A stretch of DNA of 64,000 nucleotides. Source: Companilactobacillus kimchiensis (GTDB lineage Bacteria > Bacillota > Bacilli > Lactobacillales > Lactobacillaceae). The position numbers and the translations under genes are program-made. How positions within the stretch are numbered: position 1 is the first letter of the stretch; each line of letters starts with the position of its first letter. Shown here in pieces: positions 34,814 to 43,448 of this stretch. The stretch is from NCBI RefSeq assembly GCF_001438805.1, contig NZ_JQCF01000010.1, positions 21,024 to 85,023 of the forward strand. Reading direction: 5' to 3'. The notes below the pieces were generated by a model that made no database searches, was not told the DNA's origin, and worked only from the letters and a program-made list of their open reading frames with translations.

Positions 34814-34966
34814 TTATTTAGGCCAAGCGATATACATTGCCAAAAGGACATTCACCATTCCTACAAAGTACAAACACTTAGCACCGATATTATTTTTAAT
34901 ATGACTTCCGGATATTAAAAGGAATAGTCCTAAAATAAAAACTATTGCTATGATCAAAAAATTCAT
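34814..34966 (-). CDS. Small membrane protein of 50 residues
   Basis: A frame too short for routine calling starts at an ATG at 34966, five bases after AGGTG, and ends in TAA. It encodes two membrane helices (MNFLIIAIVFILGLFLLISG and CLYFVGMVNVLLAMYIAW) joined by a basic turn (SHIKNNIGAK). A good ribosome site, a clean two-helix layout and a facing terminator argue for a real gene. I do not recognise it. Confidence 0.6.
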   Translation of the reverse strand: MNFLIIAIVFILGLFLLISGSHIKNNIGAKCLYFVGMVNVLLAMYIAWPK

Positions 34967-35065
34967 TCTGTCACCTATTTTTCCGATTAAATATTTTACT
35001 TAAAGACACTTTAAAGAAAAAATGTGACGAATCAATGAATTTGTTATGTAATTTATATAACGTTT

Positions 35066-35917
35066 TTAAGGGCGATTCCACAAGAAATTTTCTATATCGT
35101 GTAATACCTTAGGGTTTCTTCTAGTCAAAGCACTATGTTCAGCACGTGGTCCAGTGAACAAACGAGCTTGATAAGTTTGATGTGATCCTTTAAAAACTCT
35201 TTGTAACGATTGGGCTGATGCAACTGGAACTGCTTTATCAAAATGATCTTCAGTGGTCAGTTGTCCCATAATATTTAACTCCCTAATATGCAATTTTCTA
35301 ATTGTTGAATCCGGTTCGATATATGTTCTGAAATCCCGATTTAATTGCTTGGAATAACGCCAATCATTTCTCCGATAAATATCTCGATTCAACACTTGCA
35401 TTGGTGCAGCAATATTTACTAAAGAATCAATTTGTGGTTGATTCTTTTTTTGACTATAAGTTTCCAAATAATACAACACTGCATTGTTTCCCCAAGAGTG
35501 GGCCACGGCATTAAATCGAGTTACACCATAATTCTGATGTAGCTTTTTTAATGTGGCATCGATCCACTTGGCAGTATGATGATAATCTGACTCATGATTG
35601 TTCAAAAAAAGAATTTGAATCTCAGGATTATGTGCTGATTTAGGCCAATTTCCAAATAATCTAACTTTACCTTGTGGGTTAACCGTGATCGTTAAAGTTC
35701 TTGTCGCATAACCATCTATTTGTGACTGATCAATCAAATAATCCATTGAATGTACTGTCCCACCAAAGCCATGGAAAAATAGTGTTGGTATTTGACGTTT
35801 ATTAGATTTCGTTGTTTCGGTAGTACTGGCTGAAACTCGTTGTTCTAAAATTAGGCCACTGACTGCTGTGGTTAATATTATTAGCATAACTTTTATTATT
35901 AAATTAATTTTCTTCAT
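35066..35917 (-). CDS. Exported alpha/beta hydrolase (DUF915 family)
   Basis: This is a 283-residue protein with an N-terminal signal or anchor (KKINLIIKVMLIILTTAVSG) and a lipase-like fold. The oxyanion region is PTLFFHGFGGTVHS, and the nucleophile Ser lies in AHSWGN, a variant of GxSxG. The His is probably in the late GPRAEHSAL. I start it at the ATG at 35917, after GGTGA. DUF915 proteins are common in lactobacilli; their substrates are unknown. Confidence 0.8.
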   Translation of the reverse strand: MKKINLIIKVMLIILTTAVSGLILEQRVSASTTETTKSNKRQIPTLFFHGFGGTVHSMDYLIDQSQIDGYATRTLTITVNPQGKVRLFGNWPKSAHNPEIQILFLNNHESDYHHTAKWIDATLKKLHQNYGVTRFNAVAHSWGNNAVLYYLETYSQKKNQPQIDSLVNIAAPMQVLNRDIYRRNDWRYSKQLNRDFRTYIEPDSTIRKLHIRELNIMGQLTTEDHFDKAVPVASAQSLQRVFKGSHQTYQARLFTGPRAEHSALTRRNPKVLHDIENFLWNRP

Positions 35918-35976
35918 AATTATCACCAAATATTTATTATTACCAAATTCTAAGACAATTTGAAACTTAGTCAACC

Positions 35977-36009
35977 AAAAAAGACCTGAATCAAATTCAG
36001 ATCTTTTTC
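35977..36009 (-). terminator. Terminator of the dipeptidase gene
   Basis: Arms AAAAAGACCTGAA and TTCAGATCTTTTT (35977-36009) pair with a small bulge and give a T run on the minus strand. Confidence 0.75.
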
Positions 36010-36021
36010 ATAAGTTCTATT

Positions 36022-37440
36022 CTAAAGATTTTGACCTTTTTCCCAAGTGGTCTTAGAAAGCATCAAGCCTTGTTTAACAATACTATCAAACAATTGATGA
36101 GTCCGATGAGAAATTTCGCCAGCGGTTTCTAAATTACTCTTAGTCAAGTAATCCGCTACATCACCAGTAACTCCCTCATCAGCAGCTTCAACCCGTTGAC
36201 GGGCATATGACTGACAAGAATCCAGATAAGCATTGACAGTTTCAGCATATTCGTGGAAATGTGGCTCGATCATAACTGACAAAGTCTTTTCTAACCAGTA
36301 AATATTATCGACTGAAACATCATTGGTAGTATTCTTATAATCTTCTGGAGTATCAGTAATATTAGTAAAGAATGGTACATAAGGACTATAAGCAAAGAAT
36401 CCTAAAGCAATCCATTGAATGGCCGCGTGATCATCATCAACATCATTTCTAATTTGGAGAATTGATGAAGCTTGGTTACGATCCATAGCGATTGAACGGA
36501 ATTGTTTTTGTTCATCTTTGGTTCCTGAAGCAAAAGTTCCAAAGGGATCAAATTTAGTTCCGTTATAGTGTGATGACAAGAAAAATTCAACATCTTCAAT
36601 GGCAATCTTCTTGCTAGGTTTTCTAACCATAGCCATATCTTGGGCTGTTGGTTCCTGCTCAATTTCCGGATTAAATAATTTTTGACCATACCATGTCCGT
36701 GGTGTGTTGTAATAAGCATCAGCTTCACTTTGTGTTCCAAAGATTTCACGGAAGTTAAAATGACCTGGTTGAGGATTCAAATGATGTTTCTCAACAAATT
36801 CCACTAAATCAGTTGCAACTAAAAAGTTATCGGTATCGTTTGGATAAACTTCCTCCATAACAGTCTGATTAGGTACGATAGCATACGTGTCTTCTGGCAA
36901 ACGCATTGCAGCCCAGTGATGACCACCAGCCGTTTCCAAAAGCCAGATTTCATCTTTATCATTAAAAGCAATACTATTGCATTCACCAGTACCATATTTT
37001 TCTAACAAAGCACCCAAACGTGCAGCGCCCTCTTTAGCAGTTTTAATATATGGCAAAACCAATGTCAACATAGCTTCTTCATCAACACCATCGTGGACTA
37101 ACGGATCATATCCTAAAACACGTGCATTAGTAGCAGTTGTTTCTGTTGAGCTCATACCAACATTAAACTCATTGATACCAGCCTCTTCATATTGACCATC
37201 ACTTTGATCTGCCTGTGGTGTAGCGGTGTAACGATAAGCGTGATCAGGTAGCGGTACTTTAACACCTGTGGTTATTGATGTATAAACTACATTTTGCTGA
37301 TTTTTAGCAGCGTGAACAACAAATTTAATGGGATTGATTGGACCATAACCGTCTTCATTGCGGGCGACAATAGTGGAACCATCCATACTAGCAGCTTTCC
37401 CTACTAGGATTTCAGTACAATCGGAACTTGGATTAATCAT
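36022..37440 (-). CDS. pepD: C69 family dipeptidase
   Basis: This is a 472-residue N-terminal-nucleophile dipeptidase. I choose the ATG at 37440 (MINPSSDCTEILVGKAASMD), after AGGGGG. Cys8 is the expected nucleophile; in this family it can stay uncleaved near the N-terminus. Family stretches include GSTIVARNEDGYGP and LLETAGGHHWAA. It cleaves a broad range of dipeptides in the cytoplasm as part of protein-derived nitrogen use. It is transcribed alone. Confidence 0.88.
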   Translation of the reverse strand: MINPSSDCTEILVGKAASMDGSTIVARNEDGYGPINPIKFVVHAAKNQQNVVYTSITTGVKVPLPDHAYRYTATPQADQSDGQYEEAGINEFNVGMSSTETTATNARVLGYDPLVHDGVDEEAMLTLVLPYIKTAKEGAARLGALLEKYGTGECNSIAFNDKDEIWLLETAGGHHWAAMRLPEDTYAIVPNQTVMEEVYPNDTDNFLVATDLVEFVEKHHLNPQPGHFNFREIFGTQSEADAYYNTPRTWYGQKLFNPEIEQEPTAQDMAMVRKPSKKIAIEDVEFFLSSHYNGTKFDPFGTFASGTKDEQKQFRSIAMDRNQASSILQIRNDVDDDHAAIQWIALGFFAYSPYVPFFTNITDTPEDYKNTTNDVSVDNIYWLEKTLSVMIEPHFHEYAETVNAYLDSCQSYARQRVEAADEGVTGDVADYLTKSNLETAGEISHRTHQLFDSIVKQGLMLSKTTWEKGQNL

Positions 37441-37545
37441 TTTCGTTCCCCCTTTATTTATTATCAAGTATAAGATTAAAGTTTCTTTTAAGCTAGTAAG
37501 ATTATTATATGGTTTATCAAATTATTTATTTGTTTTTTAGCCGAA

Positions 37546-37629
37546 TTAATTGGACCAAGTATAAGTCGCTGCAATAGCAATAATTCCATCCGTAAAAGCC
37601 TCAAGTCTTCCTTTATCCATTCTTTTCAT
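37546..37629 (-). pseudogene. Truncated TMEM175/DUF1211 gene remnant
   Basis: An ATG at 37629 opens a 27-codon frame, MKRMDKGRLEAFTDGIIAIA then ATYTWSN and a stop. The GRLEAFTDGxIAI pattern is the N-terminus of TMEM175 family channels, and nothing of the remaining 180 or so residues follows. This is the best explanation for this part of the 369-base gap between the dipeptidase and LysM genes; the rest holds a terminator and no other gene. Confidence 0.65.
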
Positions 37630-37663
37630 TTCTCTCTGTAATATATGGAAATTATACAACAGA

Positions 37664-37696
37664 CAAAAAAAGAGACTTGAAATTAATCAAGTCTCT
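37664..37696 (-). terminator. Terminator downstream of the LysM-3D gene
   Basis: AGAGACTTGA (37671-37680) pairs with TCAAGTCTCT (37687-37696), with seven T following on the minus strand. It lies about 110 bases past the LysM-3D stop codon. Confidence 0.8.
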
Positions 37697-37809
37697 CCCC
37701 AATCGACAAATATTTATATTTAATGGAACTGAAACGAGCTACGGAGAATAGATTCTTGTGCTTTTCTACACTCGAAAATACTCAAAATCTCCTCTGTTCT
37801 CTTAAAGTA

Positions 37810-38508
37810 TTAAAGTACTTCTACAGATGCAGTTGTAACACCGTATGAAGGAATTTGGTTATTTGGCATAGCAACGTCTAATTGGTTAGGGTTACTATAA
37901 GCAAATGTACCTGTATCATTAACGGTTCTGATCAAGACTGTACCATCTGAAAGTGTAATCTTTAGAGTTGTTCCCTTAGGGAATACTGAAAGGTTAGCAG
38001 CAACACCGCTATAACCCATATTTGAACCTAATACAGCTGGATCATAGAAAGAAATCTTAAATGTTCCTTGTGATGTACCAGTTGCACTTGTTTGTGTTTG
38101 AGCAGCACTTTGAGTTGTTGCTTGTGCATCAGTTTGTGCTGTTTGTGTTTGTGCTTGTGTGTCAGCTTGATAACTTGTATCTTCAGTAGTTGCTTGTTGT
38201 TGTGTGGCAGTTGTATCTGTTGTTGCTTGAGCAACAGATGTATCTGTATTTGTAGTAGTAGCACCAGGTAATGTAATTGTTTCTCCTGGGAAGATCAAGT
38301 CAAATCCGCCAACTTCACGGCCGTTTGCTTGTTCTAGTTCAGCGATTGTTACACCACTGTTAGCAGCAATACTCTTGTAAGTGTCTCCTGCTTCAACTTG
38401 AACATGGTTACTGTCGATTGTTACTGCAGCTTGAGCAGTCTTGGCTGTTGCTGAGATTGCTGTTAAAACTGTAGCACTTACTAAAGCGATAGATAAAACT
38501 TTTTTCAT
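37810..38508 (-). CDS. LysM and 3D domain secreted cell-wall protein
   Basis: This is a 232-residue exported protein: signal peptide ending near AQA-A (residue 28), one LysM domain (about 34-80, VEAGDTYKSIAANSGVTIAE) that binds peptidoglycan, a Thr/Gln/Ala-rich linker (about 85-150) and a C-terminal 3D domain with LDVAMPNNQIP. The 3D (Asp-rich) fold is shared with lytic transglycosylase-like proteins such as the C-terminal parts of MltA and YocH. It probably remodels peptidoglycan. It starts at an ATG at 38508 after AAGGATG and is transcribed alone. Confidence 0.85.
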   Translation of the reverse strand: MKKVLSIALVSATVLTAISATAKTAQAAVTIDSNHVQVEAGDTYKSIAANSGVTIAELEQANGREVGGFDLIFPGETITLPGATTTNTDTSVAQATTDTTATQQQATTEDTSYQADTQAQTQTAQTDAQATTQSAAQTQTSATGTSQGTFKISFYDPAVLGSNMGYSGVAANLSVFPKGTTLKITLSDGTVLIRTVNDTGTFAYSNPNQLDVAMPNNQIPSYGVTTASVEVL

Positions 38509-38766
38509 GAATTAATTACATCCTTATGTTTAAATTGTTTAGCCCTCATTTGCTATGTTGCATATACTAACAGGTATTTATTACACAACAACGACTGTAT
38601 AGTTACAAAAAACGACCTTTCTGTAATCTTAGTAATATAACTGAAACAAACAAGTGTTCTATCGTTGGTGCATCACGATTCCTATTTTTATAAAAATGAG
38701 AATAAAAACTCACTTATTCTGAAAATTATTGGTTATTTTATTAGTGATTAAGTTATAAAAAGATTA
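38509..38766 (-). other. Leader region of the LysM-3D gene, no gene found
   Basis: Within the 347-base gap between the LysM-3D and gluconokinase genes I see AT-rich sequence with weak promoter-like boxes for the minus strand and a GTTACA/TGTAAC-type repeat near 38600. I see no open frame with a ribosome site and no riboswitch that I can name. The gap ends with a strong terminator at 38767-38814. Confidence 0.4.
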
Positions 38767-38814
38767 AAAAAAGTGCTGTAAACACCATTATCTAGGTGTT
38801 TACAGCACTTTTTT
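38767..38814 (-). terminator. Terminator after the gluconokinase gene
   Basis: Twenty-base arms (38767-38786 and 38795-38814) pair perfectly around an 8-base loop, with T runs at the outer ends. Confidence 0.9.
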
Positions 38815-38855
38815 AATATAAATCATAATTAGAAAGAACTTTTTAAAACGATAAC

Positions 38856-40391
38856 TTAATTGCTATGTTTTTTCTGAAACTCAGCAATTTCTTTATATTC
38901 TGGTTCCAATCTTTCCGAAACTCGAATCCAAATTGGCAATAATTCACGATAAACTTCAAAATTATCCGTATTAGGATGATGAATATCGGTTACACCGATC
39001 ATATCTTTCACAACTGATAGATCATCCACATACCCCAAAGCATACATCCCCAAAACGGCTGCCCCTAAACAAGAACTCTCAAAACTTTCGGGAATCGTTA
39101 CATCTTGTTCAAAAATATCCGCCAACATTTGACGCCACAAGGACGATCTAGCAAAACCACCAGTTGCTTGAATACTCTTGGGTTTACCAGTTAGTTTTTC
39201 AATCGTCAACATTACCACATAAAGATTATAAACAATTCCTTCCAAAGCAGCACGGACCATATGAGCTCTGGTATGTTTGCGCGTTAAACCAAAGAATGAT
39301 CCTCTGGCATAAGCATTCCAGATCGGTGCACGTTCCCCACCTAAATATGGATGAAATAACAAACCATCTGACCCGGCAGGAATTTTTTCGGCAATTTGAG
39401 TCAAAATATCATAGGTCGAAACTTGCATCTGTTCAGCAGTAATTCTTTCCGGAGCAAACAATTGATCTTTGACCCATCGGAAAACAATTCCACCATTATT
39501 GACTGGACCACCGACAACCCATTTATCCTTTGTCAAAGCATAACAGAATAATTTACCATCAGGATCCACTACTGGTTTATCAACAACTACTCGCACCGCC
39601 CCACTGGTTCCGATTGTAACTGCTACAACGCCAGGATCGATTGCATTGACTCCCAAATTTGATAAAGTTCCGTCACTAGCGCCGAAAACAAAAGGTGTTT
39701 CTGGTGAAATATTTAATAAATCTCCATATTTTAAATTAATGCCTTTAATCGTATCAGTCGGTTCAACTAAGTCAGGTAATTGGTCTTCTGAAATATGTAA
39801 TAATTCTAAAGCCTGTTGGTCCCATTTTAATTCAAAAATATTAAACATTCCCGTTGCCGAAGCAATCGAGTATTCCATTTTATAAACTCCAAACAGACGG
39901 AAAAAAACATAAGTTTTTATATCAATAAATTTTTTAGTTTGCTTAAATAGTTCCGGTTTTTCATTTCGCAACCAAATAATTTTTGATAAAGGTGCCATTG
40001 GATGAATTGGGGTACCCGTTTTGGCATAAATTTGCGCACCAATTCCGTTATTTTTGAGTTCATCACTATATTTTGCGGCACGATTATCAGCCCAAGTAAT
40101 TGCTCGCGTCAATGGTTGGTCATTTTGATCCATCAGAATCAAACTATGCATTGCTGAGGAAAATGAAATTCCCTTGATTTCAGAAGATTGAACTTTCCCT
40201 TTACGAATCACTTGTCCTAATACCTCAATAACGGCATCAAAGATATCTTCAGGGTCTTCTTCAGCCATATCTGGTATATCTTGATACAATTGATAACCGG
40301 TATTTGCATATGCTATAACTTTACCCTTCATATCATAAAGAACACTTTTGGTACTTGTTGTGCCAATGTCGACACCAATCATATACCCCAT
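38856..40391 (-). CDS. gntK: Gluconokinase (FGGY family)
   Basis: This is a 511-residue carbohydrate kinase of the FGGY family, expected to phosphorylate gluconate to 6-phosphogluconate. It has the N-terminal ATP/sugar lobe (GVDIGTTSTKSVLYD), FGASDGTLSNLG and VAVTIGTSGAVR of gluconokinases, and the C-terminal lobe signature region ALEGIVYNLY / ATGGFARSSLWRQM. It starts at an ATG at 40391 after AAAGGAG. No gluconate permease or dehydrogenase is next to it, so uptake must come from elsewhere. Confidence 0.85.
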   Translation of the reverse strand: MGYMIGVDIGTTSTKSVLYDMKGKVIAYANTGYQLYQDIPDMAEEDPEDIFDAVIEVLGQVIRKGKVQSSEIKGISFSSAMHSLILMDQNDQPLTRAITWADNRAAKYSDELKNNGIGAQIYAKTGTPIHPMAPLSKIIWLRNEKPELFKQTKKFIDIKTYVFFRLFGVYKMEYSIASATGMFNIFELKWDQQALELLHISEDQLPDLVEPTDTIKGINLKYGDLLNISPETPFVFGASDGTLSNLGVNAIDPGVVAVTIGTSGAVRVVVDKPVVDPDGKLFCYALTKDKWVVGGPVNNGGIVFRWVKDQLFAPERITAEQMQVSTYDILTQIAEKIPAGSDGLLFHPYLGGERAPIWNAYARGSFFGLTRKHTRAHMVRAALEGIVYNLYVVMLTIEKLTGKPKSIQATGGFARSSLWRQMLADIFEQDVTIPESFESSCLGAAVLGMYALGYVDDLSVVKDMIGVTDIHHPNTDNFEVYRELLPIWIRVSERLEPEYKEIAEFQKKHSN

Positions 40392-40516
40392 AACTGTGAA
40401 CTCCTTTTATATAGTAGAAACTTGTTTAATTGTAAGCAGTGAATATCATAATGTCTACTTTTGAACTATAAAAAAATAATTCGTTTAAATTACCTCAGGT
40501 CTTTCTAAGAATAAGC

Positions 40517-40563
40517 AAAAATCCTGTATTGACTGAAAAATATCAGTTAATACAGGATTTTTG
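40517..40563 (-). terminator. Terminator between the RimL-like acetyltransferase and gluconokinase
   Basis: Arms of about 20 bases with one mismatch are flanked by A/T runs. The core CAGTTAATACAG is shared with the terminator at 31.4 kb. It lies about 85 bases past the acetyltransferase stop. Confidence 0.8.
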
Positions 40564-40645
40564 TGGAAGACGGGAAGTTAAGTATACTCACGCTCTAACT
40601 GAATTTCAGAAAGTCCTACTACTCTACGAATCATTTCTTTTTTTG

Positions 40646-41182
40646 TTAATCTTTTGACTGCAATTCATCACGTAAAATTCCATATTGCATTGAATCATAA
40701 TACTTTCCTTCATAATAGCGGACTTGTCGAATACAAGCTTCCTCTTTCATACCTACTTTTTGAGCCACATGCATCATCCGGGGATTCCCAGACCATGTTG
40801 TTAAACCAACATGTGGAAAATCATAAGTTTTAAAAAGATACTCTATAAATAATTTCAAAGCCTGACTACCGATATGCTTATCCCACATATCTTTTGGATA
40901 AATTGTAATTCCCATATCAATCCAGCGCTTTAGGTCACCATCTTTAAAATGGGCTCCCACCGATCCAACAATTTTATCATCATAAGTGATAACCAAATGT
41001 TCTTGATTGTTTATCCAATTTTTATAAGCAAGAACATTGATAAATTCTTCCTTACTGGGTAAATCATCATGAAAATATGGACCATTTAATTTTGTCCAAT
41101 CAGCATTGGGATCACTGAAAGCAGTCTGCCAGAATTCCTCAACTTCCTCTGGCTGTAATTGTCTAATTTTAACTTCTGCCAT
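40646..41182 (-). CDS. GNAT acetyltransferase, RimJ/RimL-like
   Basis: This is a 178-residue acetyltransferase with the pattern WIDMGITIYPKDMWDKHIGS and HVGLTTWSGNPRMMHVAQKVGM typical of the RimJ/RimL type. The acceptor (a protein N-terminus or small amine) is unknown. It starts at an ATG at 41182 after GGAGG. It follows the EIIABC gene past a terminator, so it is a separate unit. Confidence 0.8.
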   Translation of the reverse strand: MAEVKIRQLQPEEVEEFWQTAFSDPNADWTKLNGPYFHDDLPSKEEFINVLAYKNWINNQEHLVITYDDKIVGSVGAHFKDGDLKRWIDMGITIYPKDMWDKHIGSQALKLFIEYLFKTYDFPHVGLTTWSGNPRMMHVAQKVGMKEEACIRQVRYYEGKYYDSMQYGILRDELQSKD

Positions 41183-41201
41183 TTCTAGACCTCCAAAAAA
41201 T

Positions 41202-41235
41202 AAAAAAGATTTGTCATATTATTATATGACAAATC
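41202..41235 (-). terminator. Terminator of the EIIABC gene
   Basis: GATTTGTCATAT (41208-41219) pairs perfectly with ATATGACAAATC (41224-41235) around a 4-base loop, with a T run on the minus strand. Confidence 0.85.
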
Positions 41236-41268
41236 CCTCTATTAAAAATAAATATATTAATATCTTAA

Positions 41269-43239
41269 CTAATTTGTAGTAGCTGCTGGTTCTCTACTAC
41301 CTAATCTTACCTTTTCAACTGCATGACTTGCTTCAAGATCTTCTTCTTTAAATCCGAATAAGTAAGTACATGTAAAGGAAACAATGATTGTAACAACTGT
41401 TGCAATTAAGTAACCTGTAAAGCTACTATCGATACCTTTAGGATTAATAAATGAAGCAAATCCAATTAGTGATCCAGCAAAGCCCCACATATCGACATGT
41501 AGCATTCCTGTAATTAAACCACCGACAGCACTACCGATATTAGCTGTCCAGAAAATACGACCATATTTCAAATTAATACCATACATAGCGGGTTCTGTAA
41601 CACCGGAAAAGGCTGAAAGTGTTGCGGCACCGGCAATTTGTTTCATGTCGATATTCTTCTTTGTCTTAAAGAAGACTGCCATAGCAGCGGCACCTTGAGC
41701 TACCATTGTAGCTGAAACGATGGCATTCAAAGCACTGTGTCCAGTTGTAGCAATTTGACTAGCAACGACTGGAATAACGGCCCAATGTAAACCAAAGATA
41801 ACCAAGCATTGATAGAATCCACCAATCAACAATCCTGAAATTGCGGGACTAAATTTCAATAGAGCTACGATACCATTTGCTAAATATGAACTCAATAAAG
41901 TAATAACTGGTCCAACAATTACGATAATAACGGCACTAACAATAAATACCTCTAGTAAGGGACTTAAAATCATCCGTAAAGAAATAATAATATGTTTCTT
42001 AAGCCAAGGTTCAATCTTAGCAGCCAACCAAGCAGCAGCAATCATTGGGAAAATTGAATATGTGTAGTTAGCCACGTGGATTGGAATACCGAAGAAATCA
42101 CCATTAATATTCATAGCTGTACTGCTAGTCTTTGTAGCAACGGCAACCAAAGTTGGATATGCCAAGACACCACCGACAACACCCATGATAATCTGGTTTG
42201 CTCCCAAACGTTTAGCAGCTGTAAAACCAACTAAAATAGGTAGGAAATAAAAGACCGAATCACCCATAGCGTTGATGATCATATATGTGGAACTTGTTGG
42301 TGAAAGCCATTTAGCTGAAACGATTAATGCTAAAAGTCCCTTTAAAATACCTGAAGCAGCTAACAACCCAATAACGGGCATCATGCTGGCAGTAATAACA
42401 CCAATTAGAGCACTAAAATAAAATTTGGTCTTAGGCCAAACACCCTTAGGTGCCGGAACCTTCTCAGCTTTAACAGTAGAATCGTCACCGAAACCAGGTC
42501 CTAAAGCTTTAACGACTGCATCGTAGACATCATCAACTGCAGGTCCAATAACAACTTGATATTGGCCTCCGGCTTTGGCAACATCCAAAACGCCCTTCAT
42601 ATTTTTGATAACATCATCATTGGCTTTGTTATCATCTTTCAAATAGAAACGAACCCGGGTAATACAATGAATAACATTCTCAACATTTGCTGCACCACCA
42701 ACATTTTTAACAATGTCCTTACCTAATTCCTCATAATTAACATTCTTAGTTGGTTTAACTGTTGCTTCACCTGGAGCCATTGGTTCTACTTCAGCAACCT
42801 CAGCGCCTGCTTTAACTGCTCCCTTGTTAACATGAATCTCTTTAACAGTTTTGGCAGTATTAGTTATAGCAACGATCACATCTGTTACCTTACCAGCTTT
42901 CTTGACTGCGTCAATATCCATTGTTGCAATCTTGTCACCAGCTTTAACAGTATCTCCCTCTTTAACAAAAAGATTAAAGGGAGCCCCATTTAGTTCAACT
43001 GTATCGACACCCATGTGAACTAAAACTTCAAGCCCATCATCTGTACTGAATCCTATAGCATGCTTAGTCGATGCGACTAACATTACTTTCCCAGTAACTG
43101 GGGCCACAATATCCTGACTGTTAGGTATTATCCCATAGCCCTCACCCATATCCTTTTCAGAAAACATGGGGTCATGAACTTCAGCCATATCAATTGCTTG
43201 TCCAGAAACAGGAGCAAGCATTTTAACTGTACCTTTCAT
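41269..43239 (-). CDS. PTS EIIABC transporter, glucoside/trehalose family, domains in A-B-C order
   Basis: This is a 656-residue PTS permease. The order is EIIA (1-155; His75 in LVHMG and His60), linker, EIIB (168-250; phospho-Cys192 in HCITRVRF) and EIIC (270-640, about ten helices). The family is the glucose-glucoside type that includes beta-glucoside, sucrose and trehalose carriers; the A-B-C order differs from the usual B-C-A. It diverges from the GH65 phosphorylase, and a palindrome lies between them, so trehalose is the best guess for the substrate. Confidence 0.8.
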   Translation of the reverse strand: MKGTVKMLAPVSGQAIDMAEVHDPMFSEKDMGEGYGIIPNSQDIVAPVTGKVMLVASTKHAIGFSTDDGLEVLVHMGVDTVELNGAPFNLFVKEGDTVKAGDKIATMDIDAVKKAGKVTDVIVAITNTAKTVKEIHVNKGAVKAGAEVAEVEPMAPGEATVKPTKNVNYEELGKDIVKNVGGAANVENVIHCITRVRFYLKDDNKANDDVIKNMKGVLDVAKAGGQYQVVIGPAVDDVYDAVVKALGPGFGDDSTVKAEKVPAPKGVWPKTKFYFSALIGVITASMMPVIGLLAASGILKGLLALIVSAKWLSPTSSTYMIINAMGDSVFYFLPILVGFTAAKRLGANQIIMGVVGGVLAYPTLVAVATKTSSTAMNINGDFFGIPIHVANYTYSIFPMIAAAWLAAKIEPWLKKHIIISLRMILSPLLEVFIVSAVIIVIVGPVITLLSSYLANGIVALLKFSPAISGLLIGGFYQCLVIFGLHWAVIPVVASQIATTGHSALNAIVSATMVAQGAAAMAVFFKTKKNIDMKQIAGAATLSAFSGVTEPAMYGINLKYGRIFWTANIGSAVGGLITGMLHVDMWGFAGSLIGFASFINPKGIDSSFTGYLIATVVTIIVSFTCTYLFGFKEEDLEASHAVEKVRLGSREPAATTN

Positions 43240-43263
43240 AAGAAAGCACCTCCTTAAATATTC

Positions 43264-43275
43264 GTAACCGGTTAC
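43264..43275. promoter_or_regulatory. Palindromic operator between the EIIABC and GH65 genes
   Basis: GTAACCGGTTAC is a perfect 12-base palindrome in the divergent gap, just downstream of a likely EIIABC promoter (TTGATG-N18-TATTAT). Its central CG and GTAA/TTAC arms resemble LacI-family or cre sites; it differs from the cre consensus at three of 14 positions. No regulator gene is adjacent. Confidence 0.5.
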
Positions 43276-43448
43276 ATCTTTCTTTATTACTATAATACAT
43301 CTTGTCCTGTATAAACATCAAGTTAGAATAAAAAATATTATAAAAAACATACTAAATCAATATTTCGATGGTGTATAATACATTTTGTATGAATATGTTT
43401 AAACATATATCAACTACTATGCTTTGCTATTTTATGGAGGAACTAATT

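Noticed and set aside
38028..38264. Gln/Leu/His-rich 78-residue frame inside the LysM-3D gene
   Set aside because: It is the shadow of the repetitive Thr/Gln/Ala linker in another frame and has no ribosome site.
38509..38766. WalR-type boxes in the LysM-3D leader
   Set aside because: TGTAA-like hexamers occur, but I found no pair with the required five-base spacing.
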